NCBI GenBank assembly: GCA_018398765.1
Contig: JAHBMJ010005718.1
Coordinates: forward strand, 1-64,000
From: Chromera velia
Taxonomy: Eukaryota; Sar; Chromeraceae
Direction: 5' to 3'
DNA: 64,000 bases
Shown: positions 52,696 to 64,000 of the stretch, in pieces
How the letters are laid out: each line of letters opens with the position of its first letter
Position numbering within the stretch: position 1 is the first letter of the stretch
The notes under the pieces: generated by a model
The model's database searches: none
The model's input: only the letters and a program-made list of their open reading frames with translations
What the model was told of the DNA's origin: nothing
Program-made: the position numbers and the translations under genes

Positions 52696-55600
52696 ATGTC
52701 AGGTCGACGGCCAGAGGAAACCTCTGGATTGTCGGCTGTCGATCGGATACCTTTCGATCCTCCGCAAGACTTCGTCAACACGTTGCAGGCTTCAGAGCCT
52801 GACAACCATATAGTTGGTCAGTGAGTACTGGTATGAGAAGACATTCCGTGTCTTCTTGCCTTCGGTGGAATTGTTGGAAAGCACTGAAACTTTGTTTTGA
52901 TCTTCTGTTCTGCAGGGAAGATCGATCTTGAACGGGCAGACTCTTTGAACACCGACATGGCACCTCCGGTAATGTATGTTGCTGCAAATCGCGACTTTAC
53001 AGACTGGATTGAATGGTCAGTCAGTTCCCTTTTAGACCCCTTTTTTTATTGCAATCGAAGCGCCTGGATTGTTCTTCTGCGTGGTTTCTTGTTTTTGCAG
53101 GCTCGTTCTGAGGAAAGGGTTCAGATTCGCGCTTCATTCGAAAGAGTTTGGAGATGACTCTAAGGAGTGGAAAGTGACTGAGGCGGCTTTTCGGTCAGTC
53201 AGTATGGTTTGCTTGTTCCTCTGCCTCTTCGTTTACCTGGTTATCCATGTCCCTTCGTTCGTTCGTCCGATGGTTCTCTCATTGCCCCTTTCCTTTCTTG
53301 CTTTCGAAGTTTCTGTGTTTCTTGCCTTCCTTCCTTTTTTCTTTCTTTCTTTCTTTCTTTCTTTCTTTCCTTCTTCCTTCCTTCCTTCCCTCCCTCCTTT
53401 CTTCCCTCCCTCCCTTCCCTCTTCCTTCGTTTCCTTCCTTCCTTGCTTCCTTCCTTCCTTCCTTGCTTCCTTCCTTCCTCCCTCCCCGTTTATCCCACAC
53501 GGGTGATTGTTCCTTCCTTCCGTGATTCTTCCCTTCCGGTCGTGCAGAGGAGCTGCAAATGCCGGAGCGACGAAGACGCTCGATTGGCTTATGCGAAGAA
53601 CACGAATTGACCTGAAGGCGGCAGGGTGGTGGTGGAAGGGCTTTCCCCCACACTCCATTGGCATCGCACTGATGTGCGACGCTGCTGAAGGTGCGTGAAC
53701 GAGCTAGGGGGAGGATCGGGGTTCTGTTGTGCTTTTTTGATGTGTTGTGGGAGAGGGGCAAAACCACTCTGACTGCATGTGGGGGAGGGCTTGTAGTGGG
53801 CCATTTCCGTTCCCTCCCGTTTCTGTTTTGCGCTTTGTGGCCTGTGGGCTTCGGCTACCTTTTACTTCTCTCCTCTCCTCTCCTCTCTTCTCCTTTTCTC
53901 TCGGTTGCCTTGCTCCATGACTGCATGAATGTTCTGGGTGCAGCCAACAAACGGAACGTGATCGAGTGGGCAACGGATAGGGGAGTCCCTCGTGACGGGG
54001 TTGTGGCAGGTGCGTCGGGGGGGGGATTGAGATTCTTTGTCGTATCGATAGATTAGGGTTCATGAAAGCATTCAAGTTCGTTCTCTCTTCCCTCCTTCGT
54101 TCCTTCCCTCCCTCCCCTTCTTTCCCTTCCTTTGATTTTCTTCGCTCTTTCGTTGCTTCATTTCATTCCTTTGTTCGCCACCACTTTGTGTTATTGCTCT
54201 CTCGGCTGCACGTGGCTTTTCCCTTCGTTCTCTTCCTCTCTTCCCCGTGGCTGTACTCGTGCAGAACGTGCGGCTGTGTTCGGGCACGTTGATCTTGTCG
54301 AGTGGCTGGCTGAGAACGGTTTCCCACTCTCAGAAGAAATCGCAGAGGCAGCAGCAGCGTCAGTCGCAGAAAAGAGGAATTCATCCATTTTGTTCTTCGC
54401 GTCTTTGTTTCTTTCTGCCTGTTGAATTTCTTGTTTTGTAGACCTGTGGCTTTCTCGTTTTCCCATTTATCGCTTCAACCTCGTGACATGTGTCCGCTCC
54501 CTGTTGTATTCTCTTTTCTTTTCATTTCTGTTCTGCCTGGCTGTGTGTGTCTCTTTGCAGACGTGGTCACTCCCACGTAGAGGCACGGGTACGGAAGCTC
54601 CTGCGTGGGGGGCACTCGAAGAAAACGTCTCTCTCCGGTTTGCATATGGGAAAGGGGGCAGCAGGGAGCTCTGCAGAGCTTTCCGGCCGTTCAGCTGCGA
54701 CAAGCGAGGCCTCAGGAGGAGAGGGAGCAGGGGCCTCATGGGGGGGGAAAGGGAAATGGAGAGGGACGGGGAGGGTGGATGATCAGATCGTGCCTGTGCC
54801 TGCGTGGAAGAGAGGGAAAGGTTTGGGCAAAAAAGGGAAAGCGGGTGTGCACGAAAAGGAAGAAAGGCTTCCCCGGGGGGAATCGGGGAGACGGCACCAA
54901 TCCGTTGCTAGCCGTTCCCTTGTCGAAGATGAAGAGGAAGACGAAGCATCTGAGGAAACACAAAAACAGGAAGAGAAGGCAAGGGGGTATTCACGAGAGA
55001 AAAAGAAAACAAATCCGCCAACACGGGAGAGGGCAGGCAGAGGCAAAACGAGGGAAAGAGCATCTCCTCGTTTGCTTTTGCTTCCTGAGCTTTCGTCTTC
55101 GTCGGCTGGTGTGGAAAGTGTGCGTGCGAGGGCAGCAGGTGCGGCTGCGGCGCCTACCGCTTCCGCCCTTGGTGTCACACCAGAGAGCAGAAGGGACAAA
55201 AAACGAGTGAAGGGCAGCCTGTCCTCAAGCAGAGTGGGGGGGCGGAGAGGGAAGGGAATGGGTGTTTCTTCGCCCCCTGGTCTCTCTCGTTTCTCTTCCC
55301 GTCTGAGGGGACGGAGACACGAGGAGGAGGAGGAGGATGTGATCGTAGAAGACGAGGACGAGTCAGAGGAGGAGGAAGAGGAGGATGATTGTGGGGAAGA
55401 GCGGGATGTGTCATCTGAAGAGATGGAGGACACTGAAGAACTTCAACACACGGGGCGACGTACGTCATTGGGGGGCAAGCGCAGTGAAAGAGAAAGAGAG
55501 AGACGGGATACTGCTCCAAAGCAGCCAGTCAGAGGTGACAGATCGTCTGCAAAGTTCCGAAAACAACAGCAGCAGCAGCAGCAGGACGATGCTTTGCAGT

Positions 55601-56313
55601 CAAAGAAGAAAGAGACCGCTCGGCAACGAAGACAACAGCAGGAAGACTCGTTGTCTCCTTCCCTCTCTTCGACTTCGTCCCTGAATCACTCACTCAATCT
55701 TCGTCCCTCTACCCGGGCCGCAGTTGCGGCTTCACACAAAGCCGACAGAAAGGGCGGCGCAAAGGTCGCCTCGCCAGATGGAAGAGAAAAAGAAGAGAGA
55801 AAGGGAACAAGAAGTTGCCGAAAAGAATGGGTGAAGTCGTTCTCAGCAGCTGCGGCCCAATCCTCCACTGCTCAAGACCCCCCCCCTCAATCCGTCTCCC
55901 TGAGTCAGAAGAAAAAAGAACTCCAACAATCCCGCCTCCTGTCGGGTCGAATGATTTCAACCCGACAACACCCGCGTGGGCAGTGGAGCCCTGCCTCCTC
56001 CTCCCCCCTTTCCTCCCCCCCTTCGTTGACGCTCCCTGGCCTCACAGGGGGCCCTTTTGGCATGCATGCCACTGTTGAGAGCATCGACATGTCCCAGACA
56101 CAGTCCCCTGTGGGTCTGGAGACACTGGGGTCGTTCGACCTGAACATGGCCACACCGGGGTCGGGCCACCATGGCCGCAGGTCCTCCACACGCACTGCCG
56201 CCAGAACACCAGCAGAAAAAGGTTCTGCGGCCTTCCGTGACTGTCCCTTCATGCACGTCCGATCACGAGNGGGAAGGGGAGGGGGAGGGATGCGCGGGAT
56301 GGTGGTAGCTTGA
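52696..56313 (+). CDS. ankyrin-repeat protein with long charged disordered tail
   Basis: Seven exons: 52696-52816, 52916-53015, 53101-53193, 53548-53690, 53944-54009, 54265-54358 and 54561-56313, in phase, about 789 residues. Residues about 50-215 hold degenerate ankyrin repeats (VMYVAANRDFTDWIEWL, GAANAGATKTLDWLMRRT, AAEGANKRNVIEWATDRG, AAVFGHVDLVEWLAENGFPL), the variant common in protist and giant-virus proteins where the second helix ends in EWL. The remaining roughly 570 residues, one exon, are low-complexity: basic, Glu/Asp-rich (EDEDESEEEEEEDD), polyGln, polySer and Thr. The role is probably protein binding; no enzyme domain is seen. A single N at 56270 means the last 14 codons and the stop are uncertain. 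Confidence 0.8.
53337..53480 (+). repeat. (CTTT)n(CCTT)n pyrimidine tract
   Basis: A long pyrimidine run in intron 3 of the ankyrin gene. Confidence 0.88.
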
Positions 56314-56334
56314 CCCACCGATGAGCCGACAGGC

Positions 56335-56353
56335 TGTGTGTGTGTGTGTGTGT

Positions 56354-56388
<35 letters not shown>

Positions 56389-56390
56389 AT
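56335..56390 (+). repeat. (TG)n microsatellite
   Basis: A TG run just past the ankyrin stop, near the likely end of the minus-strand gene described below. Confidence 0.85.
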
Positions 56391-56784
56391 CGATTGACTA
56401 GCTCCTCTAATGCACTGAGGTTGAGTGGGACTGTCTGTGTGCTTGTCCCTCTCATTCCAGGCGTGCTTGTCCCTCGTTTTCTTTCTCCCCCGCTCTTTTT
56501 CTCTTCGCACCTGGCTACCATGAAACAAGAAAAGGTGGAAAGGGCCTTTTGCATACTCTCTCTTGATGAAAGAAACAATTCAGAAGTACTTCCCTTTGAT
56601 AAAAGTCGATCAGAATATTCCTTCTTCCAGACAAAAGAGGTAAGGACAGAGAGAAAGAAGACGGACTGAACCGAGCTTAGGAGGGAAGGGAGAGCGAGGA
56701 AAAAAGGGAAAAGGTCGATCGAATGAGAAAGCAATGAAGAAGGGATGCCAGGATCCCCCGCACAATCCCGGCAAGCAGCCAGGG

Positions 56785-56785
56785 A

Positions 56786-56820
<35 letters not shown>

Positions 56821-56976
56821 GTTGGACAGACGGTGTTTTGACCTTCAAAGTCAACCTGTCTTCAGGGTCTCGAGAAAGTATGTGGACGAACTGCTTGATA
56901 GACGCGCAGAGGAAAAAGTAGGGCAGCGATACATCAAGGTTCTGCCCCACTGCGGAAAAAAATGACATCAGACAGA

Positions 56977-57042
<66 letters not shown>

Positions 57043-57090
57043 NNNNNNNNNNNNNNNNNNNNNNNNNNNNNNNNNGGGGGGGGGGGGGGC
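56785..57090 (+). repeat. (GA)n, (CA)n(GA)n runs and assembly gap
   Basis: (GA)n at about 56789-56817, (CA)n(GA)n at about 56980-57042, then 33 N (57043-57075) and a G-run. Repeat collapse explains the gap. Confidence 0.85.
56843..56949 (-). CDS. probable internal exon of an unidentified minus-strand gene
   Basis: A 107-bp segment between a T-rich acceptor (TTTTTTTCCGCAG) and a GTCAAAAC donor encodes VGQNLDVSLPYFFLCASIKQ and a further roughly 15 residues, with normal composition. Nearby minus-strand open pieces could belong to the same gene: about 56512-56620, about 56395-56440 with NLSALEELVN, and about 58010-58130 with LDYGLGDCLFPLTP. I could not chain them, partly because of the N gap at 57043-57075. 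No family is recognised. Confidence 0.35.
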
Positions 57091-57417
57091 AGAGGGAGAC
57101 AGAGAGGGTTACGGTGAGCCTCCATTTGTTTTTAGTCTTCGACTCTGGCTTTGTCTGTTCCCTCTGCCACTTCTTGCCCTCTTCTTATTTCTTTTCTTGC
57201 TTTATTTTTTCTTCTGCCTTCCTACTAACCTTCTTACTGCTTTGCAAGCCTGCGTATGTTCTTGCAGTCAGCATACAGGCAGGCCCGCAGGTGAAAACGC
57301 ATAGACACACAAGTATATGTATACCGACTGACAGACCGACTCAATCACAGTAGGAACGAATTCATTAGCTTGCGTACATACTGTCAAGGAGAAAAGGCTA
57401 CTGGGGGATCGCTGGGC

Positions 57418-57440
57418 AAGTAGACACACACACGCAGACA

Positions 57441-57481
<41 letters not shown>

Positions 57482-57482
57482 T
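57418..57482 (+). repeat. (CA)n(GA)n microsatellite
   Basis: The same CA-then-GA order as the run at 57.0 kb. Confidence 0.85.
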
Positions 57483-58136
57483 ACATGCACGCAACGGAGG
57501 CTTTGCGCCTTTCGGTGTGGCTTCCTGTCCACTTCAAAGAGCCTTCTTCCTTCATTCAGTTGTTCTTTATTCGAACTCCTCTTCTCTTCTCTTCTCTTCT
57601 CACAATGCGACTAGGAAGGACAGAGGGTCTGAAGGAACGAAAGAAGGAAAGATTCATCCATCAATCCGTTCAGACACAGGACGGAGAGGAGTGGAGAGGA
57701 GAACAGGGACAGAGGGAGAGCGGTGGGGTGACTTGCCTCTCCCTCCTTCCCTGCCTCTCTCCCTCCCTCCTTGCTTACCTCAGTCTTTTGGTGGCCTTTT
57801 CGTTCCTAATTCAATTCAAATACAGACAGACAGACTGACTGATTGATGTCTGTCCTTCCTTCCTTCCTTCCTTCCTCGAAAAGGGAAAAATTTAAATTCA
57901 GCCAGCTTACAGGGCCCGTCATCTTCCCTTTCTCTCTCCCACGTCTCTTTCTGGATGATGTCTGGTACTGCCATGCCGTCAGTCTCTCTCACTCTCTCTG
58001 CCTGACTGGTTGGTTGATTGGCATGAAATGAGGACACATCAATGACGGGCTCTGGAGGAAGGGGCGAGTCGAAAACCCCCGTGGTGGGTGTGAGGGGGAA
58101 AAGGCAGTCACCTAGTCCGTAGTCGAGATGAGTCAA

Positions 58137-59577
58137 TCAAAGAAAGGAAGAAAGAGACGGCGTGGGAGACCCTGGATGGATGAATCGGGAGCCCGTTGGA
58201 GCTTCTTTCTTCTCGTTCTTTCCCGTCTCTTTACCTTCCCCCATTCCTGCGTTGCAGTTGCTACTATACTTCTCCCTGACTGTCACCCTCTCCCTCTCTT
58301 CTTCTGGACATGCCTCCAGACCCCTCGCTCGTCTCTCTCTTTTTTCTCGTTCTCCTCCGTCTGGTGGTATCGTCTCTCCTTGCATGGGACTTGCTGCTTT
58401 CTTTAAGTATTCCTGACCGCCCTCTGACTGCCTGAATTAAAGAAAGAAAGAAAGATCGACGATCATCGATCGCTGGCATGCCGCCCCGGACGAGAAGGGC
58501 TTCTTTCTTTCGCGCCTTCGTGCGATGAGGCACGTGCGCTGTGTAGCATAGAGATGGGGGGTTGAATAGGCCAGAAGCTGCCATTGGGCTGCCGGCCTTG
58601 GAGCGACGAGCTGGGCCGACGTTGACGTCTCACCTCATTCCTTCCATCTTTTTCGATTGTCCTCCCCCCCTCCTCCTTTCGGTCTGTGTCCTTGCATGCT
58701 GCATGTTTCTTCTGCATGACGACACGAAGCATGTCTTCTTCGCTACAGTAGAAAAGCCATTCGACGCTTTCGTTCATTTCTTTAATTTTCCTCAAATTCT
58801 TTCTCCGTCAAATCGATGCTAGAATCGATGACATTCAAACACATCAAATTTTTACACAGGTTGCACCTTCATGCAGCCTTCCTGCTGGATCCGCCTGATG
58901 ATCATCTGTGTGTGTGTGTGTGTGTGTGTGCGTGCGTGTGCGTGCGTCCGGGTGGCTGCATTTCTTGGATGACGGCGCGAAGGGGGAGGGGATTCCCAAC
59001 AAGGGACAAATGACATAAAGAGGACCCGCGCAGTATCAATTCAAGAGAAAAAGGATTGTTGCAACGCAAATGCGATCTAGAGCCTAGTCTATAGAAGGTG
59101 GTTTATGGATGTAATGCTGGCTAGAATAGCCTGTTCTGCCGGCGGTCTTAACTAGTGAAGTGACTTCAAAACCAGCTTCACAAATTGAAAAAAAAATGTA
59201 AGTGATCAACGATTACATGCAATGTTATGCATGTATCTTCAAAAATTCTCATCTGTCCTCATTTTTTCCCTATAACTAGTTTTTTCCTTTTTTTATTTAT
59301 TGATTGATCGGATTTGATCCTGATTCATCATGTACTAGTAATATATTTAGGATTTGAGGATTAGGATTAATGTCTAGAGGATTGCCCTCCCTTTAAGTTA
59401 GGGCCTGGGCCTTCCATCGGAATAGGAAATATATAGACCAGCACTAAGACCATGCAGCTAGCAGCCTAGCTAGTAGCACTCGATCCTACACTCGATCCAG
59501 AGTCTTCTTAGTTTAAAAATTATATGAAACTCTGAAAATAAGTTTTTTTTTAACTTGAAAACTCTTCCATAAATTGC
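58137..59577. other. spacer, no gene seen
   Basis: Pyrimidine-rich in the first half, AT-rich after 59.1 kb. A TG run lies at 58908-58932. About 59345-59400 is a partial copy of the dispersed repeat. Confidence 0.45.
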
Positions 59578-61552
59578 TTAAAAAATTATTTATAAACGCA
59601 GTGTTTGGGGTACTTATAAGTTAAGTCACAATTGTTACTTACTTTACTTACTTAATTGTTGTTAAGCCTAGGGTTTCCAAAACCAGAGACAAATGGTAAC
59701 CTATGCATGCAGACTATGATGCAGTTGTAAACAAAAGGAGCAAACCGCCGCAGCTTAGCCTGCTTCCGCATGAATATGAACAACCATGACCCTCCGCAGC
59801 CTAGGCTGAAGCTAAAGGCTGAACAACCACAGAAGACGCGCGTGCACTCATTTCAGACAAGCTTCGATCAGTGCACTTGCCTTCTTTGGCTCTCGGTCCA
59901 CAATGAATGAAATGAGCTCTCTTACATATGTCTCTTCTTCCCCGATACCTCTTCCCCCAGCTGCAGCAGTCCATCTTGCTCTGCAGACCCTTTCACCGAT
60001 TCCTGGTCTCTCTTTCATTCTCTCTGCCAGCAAGTGAAGTTTGGATCTAAGCTGCCCTGTTCGCACGCATGCAGACAATCGATGCACCGCATCGTCGATC
60101 ACCTTTTTGCCTTCGACTGCAGGACAGTGAATACAGTGTTCTTTGTAGGATCCACCGTGTCTCTTTCCCCTACCAGCACATGCTCGAAGGAGAGAGGTGA
60201 AAAGAAAACTACCAAACAAGAGAGAGCGAGACAGAGTATGCATTTGAACTGTGTAACCCCACCCTCTTCTAACCTTCCCCCCTAAAAGCAACATGGCCAG
60301 ATACTGGTACGATCGGTTCTCTATCTGAAAATTACTCAGTCGGGAGTTGCGTGGATAGATGCTACATGAACGGGTAAGCCTATGCTTGCCGACGGGTCTT
60401 GAAGTCAACCATTCTGACAACCATTCTGAGGCTTCTCTTTCCCTCGCTTTCTGCCTGAGTGTCCATTTATTCGTTCCGTTTCTCCCTCTCTGGCTTTCTT
60501 TTCTCAAAAGATCTGGTGCGATTGTCTGAAGCATGCTACTGGCTGAATTGGCCCATACCAGGGTCAGCGATCTGTGCCATACATCCCAGACTGCCCGAGG
60601 AACCTCCCTTTCTGTTCTCTTTATGCTTTCTATGAAACCCCCCAACCGACAAGAAAGGATCTCTCTCATGGGATGCATACCAACCGAAACTAAAGTTGGC
60701 ACCTTGAAAGAGTTATAGGGCAAACGGAATGTCCAGTGCATAAATCGAAGCTATAATACATCAAGTGCAACAATATCTCTCTGACTTACTGGCAAGGCTT
60801 CCAGCGAGTACGTTGCTACTGGCTCCCAGAGCGCCTGTAGTAAACAAACTTTGCATCGAGGAGGCAAAGGACCTAAGGATGAACAAGTGCCCATCACTGC
60901 CCCTAAACAGCGTTCAGCACTTTGAAGTCGGTCCCTGACTGACTTTCTTGGGTCCCCTCCCTCAAACACATAACACCCAAGGTATTTATAGCTCTCTACA
61001 CGTTCAACTGTCTTCCCTTCAAAAGTCACTTCCCCTTCTATTTCCCTTCCTAAGCCTGAGAGTGCAAGAACTTTTGTTTTCTTTAAATTCACTTTCAACC
61101 CATGTTCCTGACAATAAGAGGCCAAACGGTCCAAACGCCACTGCAGGTCAGAAGAAGAGTGAGCAAAAATAATAAGATCGTCTGCGTAACCTATGCTTTC
61201 AAGCAGTAAGTCCACCAATCTTACCTCCTCAGGGATGCGGGGTCACTGCTCTGTTGTTTCACTCTCCTCTCTCCTCTCTCCACGTTCGATCTCCCCCCCT
61301 CTGTCTTTCATCCATATCTGATTCCCCATCCAAGCCGTTATCAGCTTCCCTCCCTTCAACACTCAGAGCAGAATGAATATTATTAATTATTATTAATAAA
61401 CAAAAGAAAAAGAAGAGGAGAAAGTGGATCTCCCTGTTTCACCCCTGCACTTTTGGGAAAGACTCAATCCCGGACCGACCCATCCACCCAAAAAATTATT
61501 TAGAAACGCAGTGTTTAGGGTACTCATAAGTTGAGTCATAATTGATATAATT
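59578..61552 (-). mobile_element. LINE-like reverse transcriptase remnant between direct repeats
   Basis: The minus-strand RT core starts near 61480 (AGVKQGDPL) and continues with the catalytic YADDLIIFAHS, LKVNLKKTKV and YKYLGCYV. After one in-frame stop at 60751, a roughly 295-residue tail ends in a zinc-type cluster (CIHC...H...C) and the stop at 59848. The order is that of non-LTR retrotransposons. The N-terminal RT half and any ORF1 or endonuclease are missing. A 62-bp direct repeat flanks it at 59578-59640 and 61490-61552. Confidence 0.82.
59848..61218 (-). pseudogene. LINE RT ORF, interrupted by one stop
   Basis: Two open parts in the same frame, 60751-61218 and 59848-60741, are separated by a single stop codon. 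The first has YADD and the thumb-like region; the second is the C-terminal connection and zinc segment. It is truncated at its 5' end. Confidence 0.8.
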
Positions 61553-61685
61553 AAACGTGGTTTATTAGGATTAGCATTGGAATTAGGATTAGGATTAATG
61601 TCCGGAGGATTGGCCTCCCACCTCAGTGCCGAATATCCGACGTGCGGCTTTCAGGGAAAGTACGTAGACGCACCAGAGTCATGAT
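61553..61685 (+). repeat. dispersed repeat copy
   Basis: About 95 bp around GGATTGGCCTCCCACCTCAG match 1138-1235 with scattered changes. A shorter match lies at 59345-59400. Confidence 0.7.
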
Positions 61686-63174
61686 CAGACCTTCGAGTCC
61701 CTGGCCGGCCCGCACAGGTCTAGCCTATGCCGCGAACAGATCACATTGAACAAATTGATCACTTGCATATGTATACGAGAGGGCTCACTCCATTCCAAAG
61801 CAACGTTTGAAAGAGAACAATCCTAGAGTTGCAGATAAACGGCTCGAAGCGAGTTCCAAAACCTCTCATCTTCTCATCCTCCTCCTTTTTCCCTCCTCTT
61901 TTGTTTCTTTTACATCACTCCATACCCTTTCATACTCTTTAATTCTTCCCTCTCTTTCTTTCTCACTTTTCCAATTCTCCTGATGCAGCCTATCTAACTC
62001 TCTTCCTGAGGCTTGGCTCAAATTGTCTCCCTTTTTTCTTTTCCGTTCTCTCACTACCTGTCTTTTTATCATGACGTCTTTCAGAAAGGTGTCGACATTC
62101 CTATTGGCCTTATTCAAAAGAAAAGAGAATAGAGCGATCTTATCAACGTTACAGTAATCTATGAGACCCTACTTTATTCAGCAGCATTTGAAGCTAGGTG
62201 CTAGGCCAGGTGTTACACCTCGATTGCGGCAAAGTAAAGAAACGAATGGCTTACTGCGTGCTGCTGTGTGTGACTTTCCCCCCGTACTTTGAAAGAAAGA
62301 AAAAAAATGTGAAAAAAATGAATGCATATACTGACTTTCCGATGCGGTTGGCAAATAATAGCTGCCGGGCTCATGTAGTCAAGATCATTATCACCATCAC
62401 ATAGAATCTGGTTGAACCTCGCGAACTGGGGTTGCCACTCATTCTCCCGGACCGATGCGCCACCTTCGATTTTACGCAAGTTAAGTTCTTTGCACTTGCT
62501 TCCTGCCCTCAAGTCTCCTCATCAATGCTGCGGCCTTATATGCAGATCACCTTGTCCGCTTTCTGAGTCTGCACGCATACATATAGAGGCCCACATGAGT
62601 TCGAATTTGAAGCATGCGTTGCCTAAGGCTTTTCAATTTCATAAGGAGAGATCAAATTCAAGGGCTAAGTGACTCAAAGCGGGAAGATATGTGCAGGGTT
62701 GTGCTTTGCAAGGGGGCTAAACTTAAAAGCAGAGCCTGCTAGAGCCTGCATGCAAGCATGTAGGTACATAGACGGATTCAATTTGGATCGAACACATCGA
62801 GGCTTCGACTTCTTTGCATAGTTGTATGGGAAGGAAATCGATGCACGGGGTCGAAGGAAACTAGAAAGACAGATCACAGTAAGTCGCTTGGGACGGACGT
62901 GCAGATAATTTCAATTCTTGGTGTGTGCATGGAATGTTCGGAAATCGAATAACGGGTCTCGTTTCTAAACAGTTGTTTTCGGACCCGAGCGTGAACTGAG
63001 AACCTGCAAAGTGTTTACATTTCCCCGCGTACATTATTATGTTAATCGATGGGACTCCATGCAAGACGAGATGGTTGCATCAATGCAGACTCGAAGAAGG
63101 TGTGTGTGCATCCGTACAGCTACAACTACTAAGCTATATGCTCATGTAGTCTCTCTTTACCCTTTTGGACAGCC
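61686..63174. other. spacer, no gene seen
   Basis: ORFs are short. The Lys/Glu-rich minus ORF at 61866-62117 may be a LINE ORF1 scrap but has no motif. Confidence 0.4.
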
Positions 63175-63605
63175 TATACTAAGACCAACTCAATTTGGCA
63201 AACTCATATAGCCAATTACAATTATGATTGCAAATGTGAAAAATATTTTTATCGCGCAAACAGTCTTTTGAAACTTGTAATATGTTTTTGATAATATTTG
63301 TGAAGTCTGTACAAATTTTCAAGTTCGTACGCGCGACCGATTACGTTTGCCAAAAATATGAAAATTCAAAGCTGGGCGGCCCCGGAAACCCAAAAAATTG
63401 AGTCCCAATTTTGAACTTTCATATTTTTTGTAAACGTAATTGGTCGTGCGTACGAACTTCAAAATTTGCACAGACTTCACAAATATTATCAAAAACATGT
63501 TGTAAGTCTCAAAAAACTGTTTACGCGATAAAAATATTTTTTATACTTACAATCACAATTGTAATTGGCTGTATGGGTTTGCCAAATTGAGTTGGTCTTA
63601 GTATA
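63175..63605. mobile_element. fold-back (long inverted repeat) element
   Basis: 431 bp made of two arms of about 200 bp in inverted order around a GC-rich centre (GGCGGCCCCGG at about 63377). The ends are TATACTAAGACCAACTC and its inverse, and the arms stay alignable with few mismatches along their length. The outermost TA is compatible with a TA target duplication. No coding capacity. Its RNA or single strand would form one long hairpin. Confidence 0.88.
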
Positions 63606-63769
63606 TGTTGCCTTGTGTTGCTCAGTGTGCATGCAAAGCACGTGTTGTTCATGCAACAGAGCATGCACTGTTGCACAAAAGTTCACGATAGTTCATGCAA
63701 ATGCGTGCCCCGCAAAACGATTAATTCTTGGGGGGCACATAACAAAAAACCTAAATTAAGGTCCAGCAG

Positions 63770-63958
63770 TCAATTCATTTCGCCAAGCTGGATGTTCGCA
63801 CGGAGTGACCCTTCACAGTTGATGTCGTGTTGCTGATCACTTGCAATGAAGATGCCCTGCAGGCATCCTGCAGGCAGGCGCTTGAGATACGCGTGTCCTC
63901 TTAATTCTCCCATGCAGTTTCTCTGCCTTTCATTGCTCAATAGATTCTTGAATAGAAG
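63770..63958 (-). CDS. possible last exon of a gene extending beyond the window
   Basis: Follows a strong acceptor (TTTTTTTTGTGTCGATCAG) and reads LLFKNLLSNERQRNCMGELR and about 40 more residues to TGA. Composition is protein-like and not repetitive. The rest would lie past 64000. No family is recognised. Confidence 0.3.
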   Translation of the reverse strand, partial: LLFKNLLSNERQRNCMGELRGHAYLKRLPAGCLQGIFIASDQQHDINCEGSLRANIQLGEMN

Positions 63959-64000
63959 CTGATCGACACAAAAAAAGACCTTTGTCTGCACCGAACCGTC

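Noticed and set aside
54490-54560. upstream extension of the ankyrin tail ORF to 54490
   Set aside because: The ORF runs back into intron 6; the TCTTTGCAG acceptor at 54560 and the in-phase ankyrin exons fit better.
56249-56840. long minus-strand ORF over the ankyrin 3' end
   Set aside because: Most of it translates CA and GA microsatellites; only the 56843-56949 part has exon-like borders.

Overview
This is nuclear DNA of a eukaryotic alga. Genes are cut by many GT-AG introns, spacers are AT-rich, microsatellites are abundant, and there are several transposable elements. Short runs of N, mostly beside poly-C or poly-G, mark assembly gaps. Two genes hint at the lineage. One TPR protein carries a secretory signal, then a transit-like stretch, then a thylakoid-lumen signal, as expected for a complex plastid. 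Another gene joins a starch-binding CBM20 domain to a membrane segment, which fits an alga that stores starch outside the plastid. A chromerid-like alveolate (Chromera type) is my best guess; this is an inference from gene style, not a database match. Layout: 1-2.6 kb holds weak minus-strand exons. 3.4-4.7 kb is a single-exon ubiquitin-like-domain protein. 6.4-8.4 kb (-) is a short-chain dehydrogenase, divergent from SEC63 (+, 9.0-14.3 kb, 11 exons). 14.8-15.8 kb is an unknown plus-strand gene. 19.3-21.2 kb (-) is the CBM20 membrane protein, divergent from an SRRM1-like PWI/RS splicing factor (+, 21.9-24.7 kb). 25.8-32.3 kb is a decayed Ty3/gypsy chromodomain retrotransposon with both LTRs, a 5-bp target duplication and a nested TA-flanked MITE-like element; a LINE remnant follows. 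34.7-37.2 kb (-) is a membrane J-domain protein, divergent from the lumenal TPR protein (+, 38.4-43.3 kb, 8 exons). 48.1-51.9 kb (-) is glyoxalase II, divergent from an ankyrin protein (+, 52.7-56.3 kb). 59.6-61.5 kb is a LINE-type reverse transcriptase remnant between direct repeats, and 63.2-63.6 kb is a fold-back element. The eight best-supported multi-exon or membrane-protein genes form four head-to-head pairs with 0.6-1.2 kb between start codons. Their functions are housekeeping (ER translocation, splicing, methylglyoxal detoxification, plastid lumen, starch binding) and show no operon-like link. I joined exons by hand from splice sites and reading phase: the reconstructed SEC63, TPR, SRRM1-like, CBM20, glyoxalase II and ankyrin chains keep frame at every junction. 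I found no convincing tRNA, rRNA or CRISPR array. The most distinctive signals are splice donors built from tandem GTCA/GTGA units, acceptor tracts made of microsatellites, the three-part plastid leader, the starch-binding membrane protein and the nested transposons.
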